Of a stretch of DNA of 64,000 bases, positions 34,402 through 45,769 are shown one piece after another; positions within the stretch are counted from its first letter, which is position 1, and every line of letters starts with the position of its first letter. The notes beneath the pieces were generated by a model. The model saw only the letters and a list, made by a program, of their open reading frames with translations. It made no database searches and was not told the origin of the DNA. Position numbers and translations under genes: made by a program. This DNA is from Cyclina sinensis (lineage: Eukaryota > Mollusca > Bivalvia > Venerida > Veneridae): assembly GCA_012932295.1 (NCBI GenBank), contig JAAONU010000008.1, positions 35,268,949-35,332,948 of the forward strand, read 5' to 3'.

Positions 34402-34796
34402 GTATCTTTTACATATATCATTGATATTCAGTAAACTTGCTTTTGCTCTAAACTGAAATTATGAATCCATTTCACAGCAAGCTAATATTAAATCGTTATG
34501 TCTGGTTACGCAACTAAAATGTGTTTTGCAGAATTTTGCAGAATCAAGTATCTATGAAATGAGATCGTTAATGTTTTTCGTATTACATGTTTTAACTTGT
34601 GCGTCAAATGAAACGATATGATTACTTACACTAATTGATTTTTTTTACTTAAGTTATCATAAAATAAATGTTCCTCTGAAAACAAACAGCTATTATGTTG
34701 TTTCATAAGCAAAATGGGCACGTAAATATATTGCTATTTATGCATTGGATAAAGTATAAACGTTAAGAAAGTTACAACGGAAAACGCTCTTTACAG

Positions 34797-34881
34797 TTTC
34801 TGCCATCATCGCCGGAAGTACGTGTGGGGTAGCAGTTATTGTATTTATATCGATTGTCTCCATTGTTAACATACGAAAAAA
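34797..34881 (+). CDS. Gene 1 exon: transmembrane segment
   Basis: Acceptor CTCTTTACAG, donor AA|GTATGT, 85 bases, phase 1 to 2. It encodes SAIIAGSTCGVAVIVFISIV then SIVNIRKK, a single hydrophobic helix of about 22 residues followed by a basic stop-transfer sequence. With the extracellular modules upstream this gives a type I single-pass membrane protein. The shift to phase 2 marks the end of the shuffled extracellular part. Confidence 0.85.
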
Positions 34882-35757
34882 GTATGTATTGGCTACATTT
34901 AAACACAAGTACACACATTATGTTTCAACCACCGAAATTATTTTTATGCCACATATGTCTTCTGAAAAACATATAAACAACTTGTAAGTGGTATCTGTCA
35001 GAGGAAGTAGTACCTGTAAATTAGAAGTACAAACCTATAGTTACGGTAACTCATGGTAATAAAGGTAACTAATTGTCATACAGTATGGTTATTGTTTACA
35101 TGTTCTATAAGCTGTGGGGCATATTCAAAAGCGATTGTATCATATTTTCTTGTTTAAGAAGCGTTTTGTAGAAAAAAATACTAAACTGTGAAACGCCGAA
35201 GACGTCCGATGCCATTACATTCGTGTCAAAATATTGGGTTGTCTTATGTAAAGCATGTCGTAGCAAATCATAATTATTTGCAGTCATATGATATCTTGTC
35301 AAATAATTGTCTCATTGACTTGCTATTGTAATGTCGAAACGTAGTCTTAAAATATCAAAATCCATGATGAAGTGGCAACAGAAGATATTTTAATGTGAAA
35401 TAATTGCCTGCATCATAATTTCTTGATAAGACAAGCTTTTGATATGTTCATATCACATCTTCACAAATTATCTTTGGAATAAAAGACATAAAATATTAAT
35501 TCTATATGCAAGTTCACACATATTTTTGACAAAACAATGTGATTGTTTGATATTATCAAATTTCAAATTTATTGTGATTCAACGGCCACCGGCCCATACA
35601 CAAAAAATCAAAAGGAAATATATATATATATACACGTGAAGTGGTCATCATTTCAAGAAATGTTTACATGCTACAATCATTACAATCGTGGTCATCAGAC
35701 TACAATTCATGTAACTGATACAGTCATAGCTAGCTAAATAAAAGTACAACATGCATA
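34882..35757. other. Intronic stretch with a small TA repeat
   Basis: No exon recognised. A short (TA)n run lies at about 35,615-35,632, next to the 3' end of the minus-strand LINE. Confidence 0.45.
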
Positions 35758-35759
35758 AA

Positions 35760-38700
35760 ACAATGTCTATTAGTTAAAGGTTGATAGGAATGAATCCCGC
35801 ACTTTAAACGCATAATACACAAACATTGCCAGGTTTCGTATTACTGTTACATTTTTACAAGACATAAGTTTATAAAACCTATGTAAACTTTTATTTTCTG
35901 TATAATAACTAGGAATGTATCTTTGTCGTAGCTCAAAATATAAAGGACAAATAATAACAAAATGAAATTCGTCCTCTATATCACAATCACAATAGACACA
36001 TGTCCGTGACTCACGTATATTATTATAATGTATACCTTGCTCCACCATTAAATTATGGCTAGAACTTCTGAAAGATGCCAAACAACTTCTGAACGTATCG
36101 ATTTCTATACATTTTATGTACATTTTAGCACATAACTCTGTTTTGAATTTAATATAATGCATCAATTTATGATTGCTTGCACAGTTCGCACTCCATATTT
36201 GATTATACTGAGAAATTAACCTCTCAATATACACCGCCAAGAACATAGTGGTGTCAATCGTATCCTGATTTTCCCATATGTAGCCAAATCCGTTTGAGTA
36301 CAAATTGTTCTTAATAAATGTTGCCCAATTTCTATGTCCTAGTCGATCATAATATACCATCAGAGCATAAACGTACATATCTATGACGAGACATATGCAA
36401 TATACGGAGCCAATACTTTATACATCGTTTAAAAGCAAAAATGTACATATGCAATCTACCACAGTCTCCCAGTATAGCATCATTACACGACTTTGAACTA
36501 ACATTTAGAAATCGTTTACATGCATATATATGAACATTATCAATACAACAATTATTGCCTATACCCATTATCTCAGCGCCATACAGTAGAATTGGGCTGA
36601 CTTTTGAATCAAGTATTTTAAAGAATGTTTTATACGGGACACCGGCTAAATTATCAAACATACTTAAAATTTGAATGAGAACCTTCTTTGCTTTTACAGA
36701 CATTTCTTCAGCCATTCTATTTAATGACAATCTGTTAGTAAAATATAGCCCAACATATGTGAAGCCATTAACAACTTCTAGTTTGTCATCGCCATATGAC
36801 CATCTTTCTTTTCGAGACAGTTGCCCTCCTCTATTAAAAACAAGCACCTTTGTTTTATTAATATTAACAGTTAATTTGTATGTATTGCAAACAATACTCA
36901 AAATATTCAATTTTCTCTGTAGACCTACAATAGTATGTGCTAGTAGGGCAATGTCATCTGCAAACATTAACAAAAAAATCAGTTGTATCAGGGAATAACT
37001 GTAGTCCTCTTTCACCTTTGTCGCTTAGATACGTATACAACTCATTAATTAGCATCGAGAAAAATATGGGACTTAGCTTACACCCCTGTCTGAGCCCAAC
37101 AGGGCAATCAAATTTTCCGAACAACCATGCTTAGTGTGTACATATGCTTTAACCTCTGAATATATGGAGGTCATTGATTTAAATAGATTTCCTTTAATAA
37201 TACCCTCTCTTAAGATATTGAATAAAATACAGAATCAAAAGCCTTCTGGAAATCAATGAAGGCAACGTACACAGGTTTTTGTTTCATATATAAATATTTA
37301 CCTATGACAGAGTATAATACAAACGCATTATCAATGGCAGAGTATCCGCTTCTAAACCCCGCTTGACATTCAGCTATTTTATTATAAGCATTCACATAGA
37401 AAGTAACTCTTTTAGTAATTACAGAGATATATAGCTTACTAAGTGTATCTTGAAGCATAATGCCTCTGTAATTAGTAGGCAAATTAATATTGCCTTTCTT
37501 AAATACTGGAATTATCACAGACTCAGACCATGCTCTCGGAAATTCACCCCGAACAAACAATCTGTTAAATAATTTCAATATAAAAGGCAATAACACGTCA
37601 ATACCATATTTAAAATGTTGAGGCAATAATATACCACTACTTGCCTTTGATATATTTAAATCCTTAATACTATCAATAATCTCGGTTTGTGAAATTTCAG
37701 AGTTAAAAACGAGTTCCTCAATCTCATCCAAAATATATTGATCACCTATATCATCTTCAGTCGTAATATTTTCAGATGCATCATCAATATCACTAGAGAA
37801 TAGACTACTAAAGTGATCTTACCAATCAGCTATAGATATATTAGGCTGAGGTTTTGGTTTATTTGAAATATTTTTTATTTCATTCCAGAACTGTTTTGAA
37901 TTATTTACCTTTGACTCCAGCCTTGATATTTTACTTATATTAAATGACAAACGCTTATATTTACATAAACGTCTATACATTGTTTTACTTTCTAGGTATT
38001 TCTGTAAATTGACATCACTTCGACTTCGCCTAAAACGTTTTAAGGAAATTTTGCAATTTGATTTGGCCACTTTGCATTCTTTGTCGAACCAACGTTGTCG
38101 TGACTTTTTTTCGGATGATATAAAATCTTTTTAAAACGATCTGAACTCAGCAATATATCCGACTCAAACTCTGTAACGACAGCATCTATAGACACACTTA
38201 TGTCACTTATCTTTGCATCCACTATATCAAAGGAACCATTTATGATATTCTCAGACAAAACCTTCAAATATTCAGAACAATTGTCGGTATTATTTTATCA
38301 TACTTAGTACAAGCTTCTTCTACTTCCCTGTTTAAACTTTTCATTACTGGTGAAGTAAGTGTCAAACTTTACGATAGGTGAGAACTTTCAGGCTGAGATA
38401 TAATTTCGAAGTTTGAGATGTTATCCAACAGTGATCTTGTAGCAATAAAGTAATCTATTATACTACATCCGTTTTGATTTATAAAGGTAAGATCACCAAT
38501 ATCAGCGTCACTACCATATCTACCATTTATAATATAGCATGAATACTTCTACAGAAATCCAGTAGTATTCGTCCGTATTTATTCACCTTTGTATCACGAA
38601 ATTTTCTCACAATATTCATATTACTTTCCAGAGCATCCCTAAATTCATTTAACTCTGGTATGTTCTCCGGGACGATTACATAATTAATATCAACACCTGT

Positions 38701-39531
38701 TCTAGCATTCAGATCCCCATTTATAAGCAACTCATATCTTTGGAGATTATTTCTAACCAATATGTCTTCCAATTGCTCGAAAGCCCCTAAAATCATACCA
38801 GTATAGAATGGTGAGTTTTCTGGAGGAATATACATCGAAACATAAATAATATTTTGTTCTGTCCCAAACACTGACTTATCTATTAGTAGAATAACTCCAA
38901 ACAAAAAGTCTGTACAAATGCGTTTGCATACAAGGTCAATGCTTGATTTTACCAGTACCGTTACTCCGCCCATTGGTCTACCACCTACTAATGATTGCTT
39001 TACTTCACATGAATATATTGCATAATTTTCAAAATATGATTTTAGGTACTCAGAGCAGACATCCCAAGTTTCCTGAATTCCTATTAAATCGTAACATTTC
39101 AAAAAACTGATGGTGTCTTGATTACTAATCTTTGATTTAAGACCCTCTAAATTCCATGACAGAAGACAAATAGTATGATCTTGGAATAATGGACTTCGGC
39201 CGGCTACCTAGTCAATATTACATGGTTCACTGGTACTCAGAGTACTAGCATTCATAGTTTCCGTATCTTCTCCTTGCACCGTATCAACATCCGCTGTAAG
39301 TTTACGTGTTGCTCTTTTAAATACTCGTGGTCTCGCATCATTCCTTTTAGGTGTTGTGATAAGCTTACCATTCTTAAAATTCCCATTCAAACCCCGATCA
39401 TTAGCATTTTTCAACTGCTGTCTCTGTAAATATGATAGGTCATTAGAAATACGAATCCCGTTTTGCCTAAACTTATCGCGGAATTTAAAAAGCTTAAATT
39501 TGTCATTTGCATTGATATTATTATCAGAGAT
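35760..39531 (-). pseudogene. APE-type non-LTR retrotransposon (LINE), minus strand, broken
   Basis: Read on the minus strand from 39,531: the end of an ORF1-like protein (KFRDKFRQNGIRISNDLSYL, stop at 39,208), then an endonuclease (39,102-38,370) with IQETW and NGDLNARTG, frameshifted near 38,527. A linker and a reverse transcriptase follow, with NYRGIMLQDTLSKLY, motif A FIDFQKAFDSV near 37,230, a VGLRQGCKLSPIFF word near 37,085 and motif C FADDIALLAH near 36,955. A C-terminal part (36,378-35,770) has CVYCDCDIEDEFHF and ICPLYFELRQRY, the zinc-finger-like tail common in LINEs. At least four frameshifts or stops inactivate it. It lies in the intron between the transmembrane and tail exons of gene 1, antisense to the gene. 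The clade was not determined. Confidence 0.9.
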
Positions 39532-39904
39532 GCTTTAAACAATTTTACATGCCTTTAGACAAAACCACATATTTAGTGGAAAAGTTAAAAAGTAATTAAA
39601 CATAGATCTTTTCTAAAGTGTTTTGTGGACATGTTAACATACCGTTAGGGGAAGCATTATTAGGGTATATCAATTTGACAAGACATTATTATGTATTTTG
39701 GATATAACAACTTCGTTTTCTGTAATAATGACAATCTGTTTAGAAGAAACAACATGATTTTTAAGCTATTTGTAGACACGATTATATATCTTGTTTGCAT
39801 AACATAATGGTTCTTTTAGAATGTAAGCAAGTGTTTAGACAAGGTTATAAAAGATGTTGACACGATCACTAAAGTATAAGATTAACTAACACATTCTGTA
39901 GTAG

Positions 39905-39906
<2 letters not shown>

Positions 39907-39943
<37 letters not shown>
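39907..39943. repeat. (AC)n microsatellite
   Basis: About 18 uninterrupted AC dinucleotides in the last intron of gene 1. Confidence 0.97.
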
Positions 39944-39946
<3 letters not shown>

Positions 39947-40262
39947 TTTGACTTACTGCCACATCATTTCTAAATGTTTACACGGGATTTTGACAAAGAC
40001 AGAACATAGACTAGCTGTGGTATGTCATAATAGATGGTAAGTCGGTAATGATTTTGTTATCTTAACTCTCGTCAAAAGGGGTCATATCCATGTCAAAACG
40101 GGAATTAGTCAGTAAAAAAAAGATCCAGTGTGGACCGGTTTGTTATTTCTAATAATGAATAATTCCATCGGGTGACAAGCTATATGTTAGCATTTTAATT
40201 ATGTGGAATTACCTAGGTTAGTGGTTCAGTATTGTGTTATTTATTTTTATATATCATTGTAG

Positions 40263-40449
40263 GGGAAAGAAAATCAATTATACTGATAGTGCGTACGTAA
40301 ATCTGAATCTGGCCTTTACATCTTTTGAGTATTTGACCAGGCACGGTGACAATGAAGGACCATCAGCTTTGGAATTTGAGTTACCCCAGGCTAGTGAATG
40401 TGAAGCTCCCTCAGCTATCGAATCTGAAGAACCGATCCCTCAGCTTTAA
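40263..40449 (+). CDS. Gene 1 terminal exon: cytoplasmic tail
   Basis: Acceptor ATATATCATTGTAG, starting in phase 2 and completing AA|G from the transmembrane exon, with TAA at 40,447-40,449. It encodes about 61 residues. A basic start (KGKKI) is followed by NYTDSAYVNLNLAF. The YVNL word fits both a pYxNx (Grb2-type SH2) site and a YxxL endocytic signal; which is used cannot be told. The acidic end contains two copies of a (G/A)PSA(L/I)E(F/S)E word. The exon follows a 5.4-kb intron holding the minus-strand LINE. The assignment rests on the phase match and on the juxtamembrane-like composition. Confidence 0.7.
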
Positions 40450-40824
40450 ATGCTTTGCACGTGAAGATGTTCCTTTGCCAGCCGCATGCACAACCAAATT
40501 TGAAATTTGAGTCACAAGAACGTAACTCGCCGTTTAACCTATATATATTATATTATATAATATAATTCAATATATATATATTTAATCCCGGTTAAGATAT
40601 GTTGTTCAGAAACAGTATTTTAAATTGCAACAAGCTGGACAGCTTTGTCTCGTGATACAGTTAGTTATATATAAGACAACAACTTTTCCATGAAATATCA
40701 CTCGTTATTATTTTCTTATACTAAAACTGCTACTGTATCAATAGCAAAATATGCATCACTTTTGATCACATCAACGCAATTGTTTTATTGCACACAATAG
40801 ATGTGTATCCACTGAAAAACATTA

Positions 40825-40830
40825 AATAAA
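40825..40830 (+). terminator. Candidate polyadenylation signal for gene 1
   Basis: AATAAA, about 376 bases after the stop of gene 1. No transcript evidence is available and AT-rich sequence makes chance matches common. Confidence 0.35.
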
Positions 40831-41106
40831 AATATTGTCACCTTCTGAAGAAAACATACATGAAAATGTTTTTGGCAATAGCTTAAGATTGTAAATGAGT
40901 CTTTAACTTGAGGTTTGTACAAGTCAGGACAATCCAAAACATTAATAAAAACTTTTATATCACACTCAGTGGGTAGCAGCGCTTGTTTAAGAAAACAAAG
41001 AAAGCCATTAAAGATAAGCGTTGTGAAATATACATGATATTTAGCCCATTGTGCGAAAGTCCTTGTGAAATAAAGTAGTCTTCACCATATAAGGAAGTTT
41101 TGTTAT

Positions 41107-41361
41107 TCACATTGTTAATTTATAAGCATCCTTGTACGAGTTTATTCCCCATGCGTTTTGTTTCAAATTTAGACCGGTCACCACGTCTGAGGCAAATTCA
41201 GTGCGAGGACAATTCCGTAAAGTAACTCTGTTCATGTTGTAAAAGGCGTCACAGAAATTATCTTTGGTATCTGGATTACCCTCATATACCTGATCTTGGG
41301 GAGAGTCAAATGTGATTCTCAAGGAGATATTGACGGATTCTGTCGTGTCTTTATAAAGCAT
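41107..41361 (-). CDS. Unassigned open frame, 84 codons
   Basis: An ATG-to-stop frame on the minus strand. It reads like protein rather than noise (NFCDAFYNMNRVTLRNCPRT, EFASDVVTGLNLKQNAWGIN), with an in-frame stop just upstream of the ATG. It could be a terminal exon of a minus-strand gene, with the true acceptor inside, or a fragment of a mobile element. No family was recognised and no partner exon found, so it may also be chance. Confidence 0.22.
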   Translation of the reverse strand: MLYKDTTESVNISLRITFDSPQDQVYEGNPDTKDNFCDAFYNMNRVTLRNCPRTEFASDVVTGLNLKQNAWGINSYKDAYKLTM

Positions 41362-41782
41362 TTGAATCTATTCTTTTTTCTGTTACATCACCAAGAAACT
41401 TCAGTAGCATATATATTGAACATTGCCTGGTTGTTTAGAGTTGACATTCAAAATATAATTCGGATGTGTTGTTACCAACATGAAAAGTATGCGAATCATA
41501 TTCTCCGTAGTAGAATTGGCTTCCGTCATAGCGGCGCAATTCTTAAGCGATGAATATTTCTAGACTTTGATTTGTTTTAATTCGTTCAGTACTGTCAACA
41601 TCAAACAGTGCTTTAACTGTTACTTGCGACAGAACTGAAACCTTTTTCTTACAGACGCCGTAAAAAGGAATGTTTTTATCTGAAAAAATAAGGGTCTACT
41701 TACAGCCTGAATTAAAATAGACATCTCTGAATATCAAAACAAAATTTACATACTAAGTAAATGAAAAAGCCAACTCCGAAAA

Positions 41783-41791
41783 GTGACAGAC

Positions 41792-41822
<31 letters not shown>

Positions 41823-41848
41823 TAAATAGATAAATAGATAGATAGAAA
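41783..41848. repeat. (ACAG)n/(ATAG)n microsatellite
   Basis: A run of GACAGACAGACA repeats turning into AAATAGATAGATAG repeats. Confidence 0.95.
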
Positions 41849-42694
41849 GATTATAAAGTTAATACAGTATTTTCATTTGTTTTCCCTGCAAAACTCCAAA
41901 CTCAAGTGCAGGGAATAAGACTTGTTATTTTGTGCTCGTCATAACGTCATATTAAACGTCAATATCAATTCATTAACGAATAATAACCTAAAAACCGAAG
42001 TGTTAGTTGCAAATCAGAAATTTATATTTCTATTGTAAGAATTTATTTCTTTAAGTTTACAAGAATAGTATGATATAAAATAAATGCGTACGATGTCCCG
42101 CTAAGGGCTTTACATATTTATATCATATATCAGCAAATTAATTTAATGAAATTCATGCATTACGTCCTTGCTACATGCTTACAGAATGTTGCCGGACGCT
42201 TGAATTACAGAAATTACAGACCTGTAAACATACATTATGACTTTGTTAGCACAAATAGCACAACTATTTCGCCTACAGCGGACACCATAGCAACAGATAA
42301 TAGGAACCTACATATAAAGTATCACAAATATCCACAGATCTACACAGAGACGTGTCGATCTTTTTTCTGCATCAAAATATATAAGCGTAGTGAACGATTC
42401 TTATTTTTCAGAAAAACTATCCCATCTAACGGAAATGTGTCTTTGACTGATGTGCTTCAGAGTGGTATCACATATCAACTTCAACTTATTTCTGCCAAAA
42501 GTCAATACTGACTATACTCTGCAGGCGCGTGTCAGGAACATTAAAATTATAAAAGATGGTAACAAAGATAACAAGATGTTATTATTTTGAATGTTTAAAA
42601 TCTGTAAAACTTGCTCAGTCCACTATTAAAAGCTGGCACAGTTAGGATACCCCTAATCTCGATCGGTAATTCTTTCCAGAGTCATATAATCGAC

Positions 42695-42877
42695 TATATC
42701 ACCGTGTCCAATCGTTACAATTGGAAGGAGGATTTGTAACGCATCCGCAGTCGTGTATTTCAGGGATTTAGGAAGGGGTGATGTAAATATTTTTCTCGTT
42801 ATTTCTTCGTTTTTTTCTGTCTGGTTTTTGTTTGATAGTCTAAACTACCTTTTCTCACCGTAATTGGCCAAATAATA
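42695..42877. repeat. Left copy of a 180-bp inverted repeat
   Basis: The sequence from TATATCACCGTGTCCAATCG through GGGATTTAGGAAGGGGTGAT to CTTTTCTCACCGTAAT is the reverse complement of 45,342-45,489 plus 44,972-45,012. Only a few differences were seen by eye. Confidence 0.9.
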
Positions 42878-42917
42878 AATAACTAGATATATTATATATT
42901 TTTATTACATTGTTAGT

Positions 42918-44272
42918 TCAACAAGAGCTTGTCACAGACAAAGCAACAGTCCCCTACCGGTGCAATGTCCATCTCCCTAACTCCAACCCATATATGGAAA
43001 TTGACTAAAGAATTTGTCTGAGACATGCATAATCTCCATATGATCCTCTATCCATGTACTAAGTATCATCAAAGAAGAAAACGTCATAGGTCAAGGTCAT
43101 TTAGAGGTTAAGGTCAAAGAAATATATGTTGTTGAAAAGGTCTTATCGAAGGGGTTGTTGTGACCAAGTTTGAAGTAATTCTGTTCAGAAATAAGGAAAT
43201 TATGGCCAAACTTATAGTTTTTGGACGAGAAAACTTTAAAGGTCAAGGTCATTCAGAGGTCAAGGTCACATAAATGTACTTCATTGGAATGGTTTTGTCC
43301 AAGGTATCGTTGTGGCCAAGTTTGAAATAATTCCATTCAGTAGTAAGGAAAATATGGCCAATAGTAAAGTTTTCAGAGGAATTGACTGATAAACGGACGG
43401 ACAGTTTCTCCTTTAGGTTCATAAAAAATGAGGTGGATATTCTCCATACTGCCATTTATCCATATTTCACTGGATACAGTTTTTAGGGAAAGATAAATGT
43501 ACCAAATGTTTCAACATAGGATGAAAAATTCAAAGTTCAAGGATGATAATTCTGACAATTTAGGTGCTAGAATTATGAACCTTGTCACATATAATGTGGG
43601 TGATGATAAGAAACCAATATTTAAAGTTAGAAGTAGATACATTTAGAAATAATGAAGTTATATAAAAAAAACACACATTTTTTTCATGAAAGTTCTAAGT
43701 TCAAGGGGGATAAATCTAATAATTTTGGAGCTAGAGTTGTGAACATTGAGGTACATTATCTTCATACTGTCACCTATCCATATTTCTTGTTTCCAAAAAA
43801 GATTTTCAGAACTTCTTGAGTTTTACAAAAAAAACACATTTTTTCATGAAAATTCTAAGTTCAAGGGGGGATAAATGTAATAATTTAGGTGCTAGAGTTG
43901 TGAACCTTGAGGTGCATTATTTCCATACTATCACCTATCCATATTTTATTTTTCATAAAATTATTCTTAGAACTTTTTGAGTTATCACAAATATTGTTAT
44001 ATTTGCCATATTTTAAGTATATTTGTTGCTATAGCAACCGAAATTTTCAACATATGAAGAAAAAAAAGCGTGCATAATCTCCTGACTGCAATCTACCCAT
44101 TTTTCAAGTTTCATTAAAATATTTTTAGTACTTTTTGCGTCATCACGGGATCCAGTTTTTGTGACGGACGGACAGACTGACGGACGGACGGACGCACGGA
44201 CGGACGGACGGACAGACGGACGGAGGGTAAACCTAAAGTCCCCTCCGGTTTAACCGGTAGGGGACTAAAAAG
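42918..44272 (+). mobile_element. Non-autonomous element with ACAAGAG start and GACGGACGG run
   Basis: Begins ACAAGAGCTTGTCACAGACA, where GCTTGTC and GACAAAGC form a hairpin, then AGTCCCCTACCGG. The interior has GTCAAGGTCATTTAGAGGTC and three or four related blocks with AGTTCAAGGGGGATAAAT and GTTGTGAACCTTGAGG. It ends with a (GACG)n run at about 44,162-44,225, followed by AGTCCCCTCCGG, TTTAACCGGTAGGGGACTAA. The CCCCT(A)CCGG words at both ends are related. No transposase is present. Confidence 0.6.
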
Positions 44273-44349
44273 CGAAACGGACATCTCGATAAAAAGGTAG
44301 ATAAACTGCCGCCAGTGTACCAAAGTTATATAATAAGATTGTTTTTCAG

Positions 44350-44432
44350 AATGGATGAAAATAAAAATGAAACCCTAGAAGCTGTCGAAGTTCTTGAAAA
44401 AATCATTCAATCATTTGACAACACGACAAACG
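44350..44432 (+). other. Exon-like sequence, unassigned
   Basis: TGTTTTTCAG precedes and G|GTAAGATAC follows 83 bases with one clean frame, reading MDENKNETLEAVEVLEKIIQ then SFDNTTN. Both splice-like borders are strong. No neighbouring exon with matching phase was found and no family is recognised. It lies between the two copies of the 180-bp inverted repeat, so it may have been carried there. Confidence 0.3.
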
Positions 44433-44971
44433 GTAAGATACTGTAGCTTTCCTAATATCAAACATGAGCGCTTTCAGTTAAAAATAAGTGAAAACCTGAC
44501 AGCAACTTGCACATTGTCCATGCAAAACAATTTTTAAAATACACATATTATAAAGAAAAAATGTTGACCGCAACTTGTTTCGATTACAGTATTTCGAAGA
44601 AAAGTTTTGATCATATGTGTCGCACTGGTACTAAGTTGATTTAACGTACAAAGTTTATGAATTCCAACGTACAGACTCAGCAGGATAAAATGTCTAAGGA
44701 TCAAAATGTATAACAATAGTAAAATCTAATTTCGGAGACTGCAGTGTGTTGGGAAACTCATGGCTTTGGTCTTAGTTTCTAGATACAGGCTTCAATGTAA
44801 AACAATGGAAGTTATCAAGAAAATAAACAAGATGCGTGCTTGACTTTTCTTAGGTTGGAAGCTATTTTTGAGTTAATATCCCTGACCTTGCAGCGCTTTG
44901 ATTGTTAATCTAGTCTTTCTTATTTTTGTATGTATCAGTCTGAATGGTTACTTATCTTATTCAATAGGAAA

Positions 44972-45489
44972 AATAATATTATTGGTCCATTACGGTGAGA
45001 AAAGGTAGTTTAAAGTTATTGAATCCTTGCTGCGCGTGCGTCACCAAAATAACTGCGCCTACGTTACATGTGTTTCGTTAGCAAAAACGATTACATCAGT
45101 ATTTAATTGGAAACGCAGGGAAAAATGTTTGAATTAAAATCAATTCTTACTATGAAATTCTTGTAAACCAAACAAAATATAAAGTTGTTTGATATGTTTA
45201 TGTCAAGAAATCTTCAAAACATCGTGCTAAAATCAAGCGTTTTCCTTTCTAACGCTAGGTTTTCCTGAATGATCTTGAAAATGGCAAAGTTCTGAGACAA
45301 AATAGTTTTGGAGCAAGAATCCTCATTGATTGAAGGTCATCTTAGACTATCAAACAAAAACCAGACAGAAAAAATGAAGAAATAACGAGAAAAATATTTA
45401 CATCACCCCTTCCTAAATCCCTGAAATACACGACTGCGGATGCGTTACAAATCCTCCATCCAATTGTAACGATTGGACACGGTGTATAT
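44972..45489. repeat. Right copy of the inverted repeat, with ~330-base insert
   Basis: 44,972-45,012 and 45,342-45,489 together match the reverse complement of 42,695-42,877. The ~330 bases between them (45,013-45,341) are missing from the left copy, being either an insertion here or a deletion there. Confidence 0.85.
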
Positions 45490-45769
45490 ACACTGCTTAA
45501 ATTAACTAAAGGAGCGCAAATATGTTATGGCCTAAATTGCCAACTATACTAGATATTCGCTGCAAACTTCGATTCTAGGTATCGACGGTCAATATCCTCG
45601 AGAAACCCGTGCACTTTAAAATTAATATACTAAGCATGGGCATTTTTTTCTTTTTGTTGTGTAACCCTCGAAAAAGATTTAGACTTTTGCATGTGAACAG
45701 TTCGTTCACGCTAGTAGATTTGACAAAATGAATGTTTTAGTGCAACTTTTTACTGTATCTGCTCTTTTG

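Larger units (their letters stand above)
20602..40449 (+). other. Gene 1 locus: modular transmembrane receptor-like gene (5' incomplete)
   Basis: Nine exons: 20,602-20,832; 21,015-21,161; 21,848-22,051; 22,590-22,853; 33,115-33,297; 33,733-33,888; 34,366-34,401; 34,797-34,881; 40,263-40,449. Every junction has AG/GT borders. All exons up to the linker are phase 1-1, the transmembrane exon is 1-2 and the last starts in phase 2, so the frame runs unbroken for 496 residues to a TAA. Predicted order: EGF, EGF, TSP1, Sushi, unrecognised domain with RQKR site, GCC2/GCC3 module, linker, transmembrane helix, cytoplasmic tail. The start codon and signal peptide must lie on exons not identified here. 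In style it resembles SVEP1/polydom-type proteins, but it is a single-pass membrane protein. Two large introns are filled with mobile elements. Confidence 0.85.

Noticed and set aside
42146..42511. 121-codon plus-strand frame
   Set aside because: No recognisable domain, no exon partners, and near repeats; could be chance.
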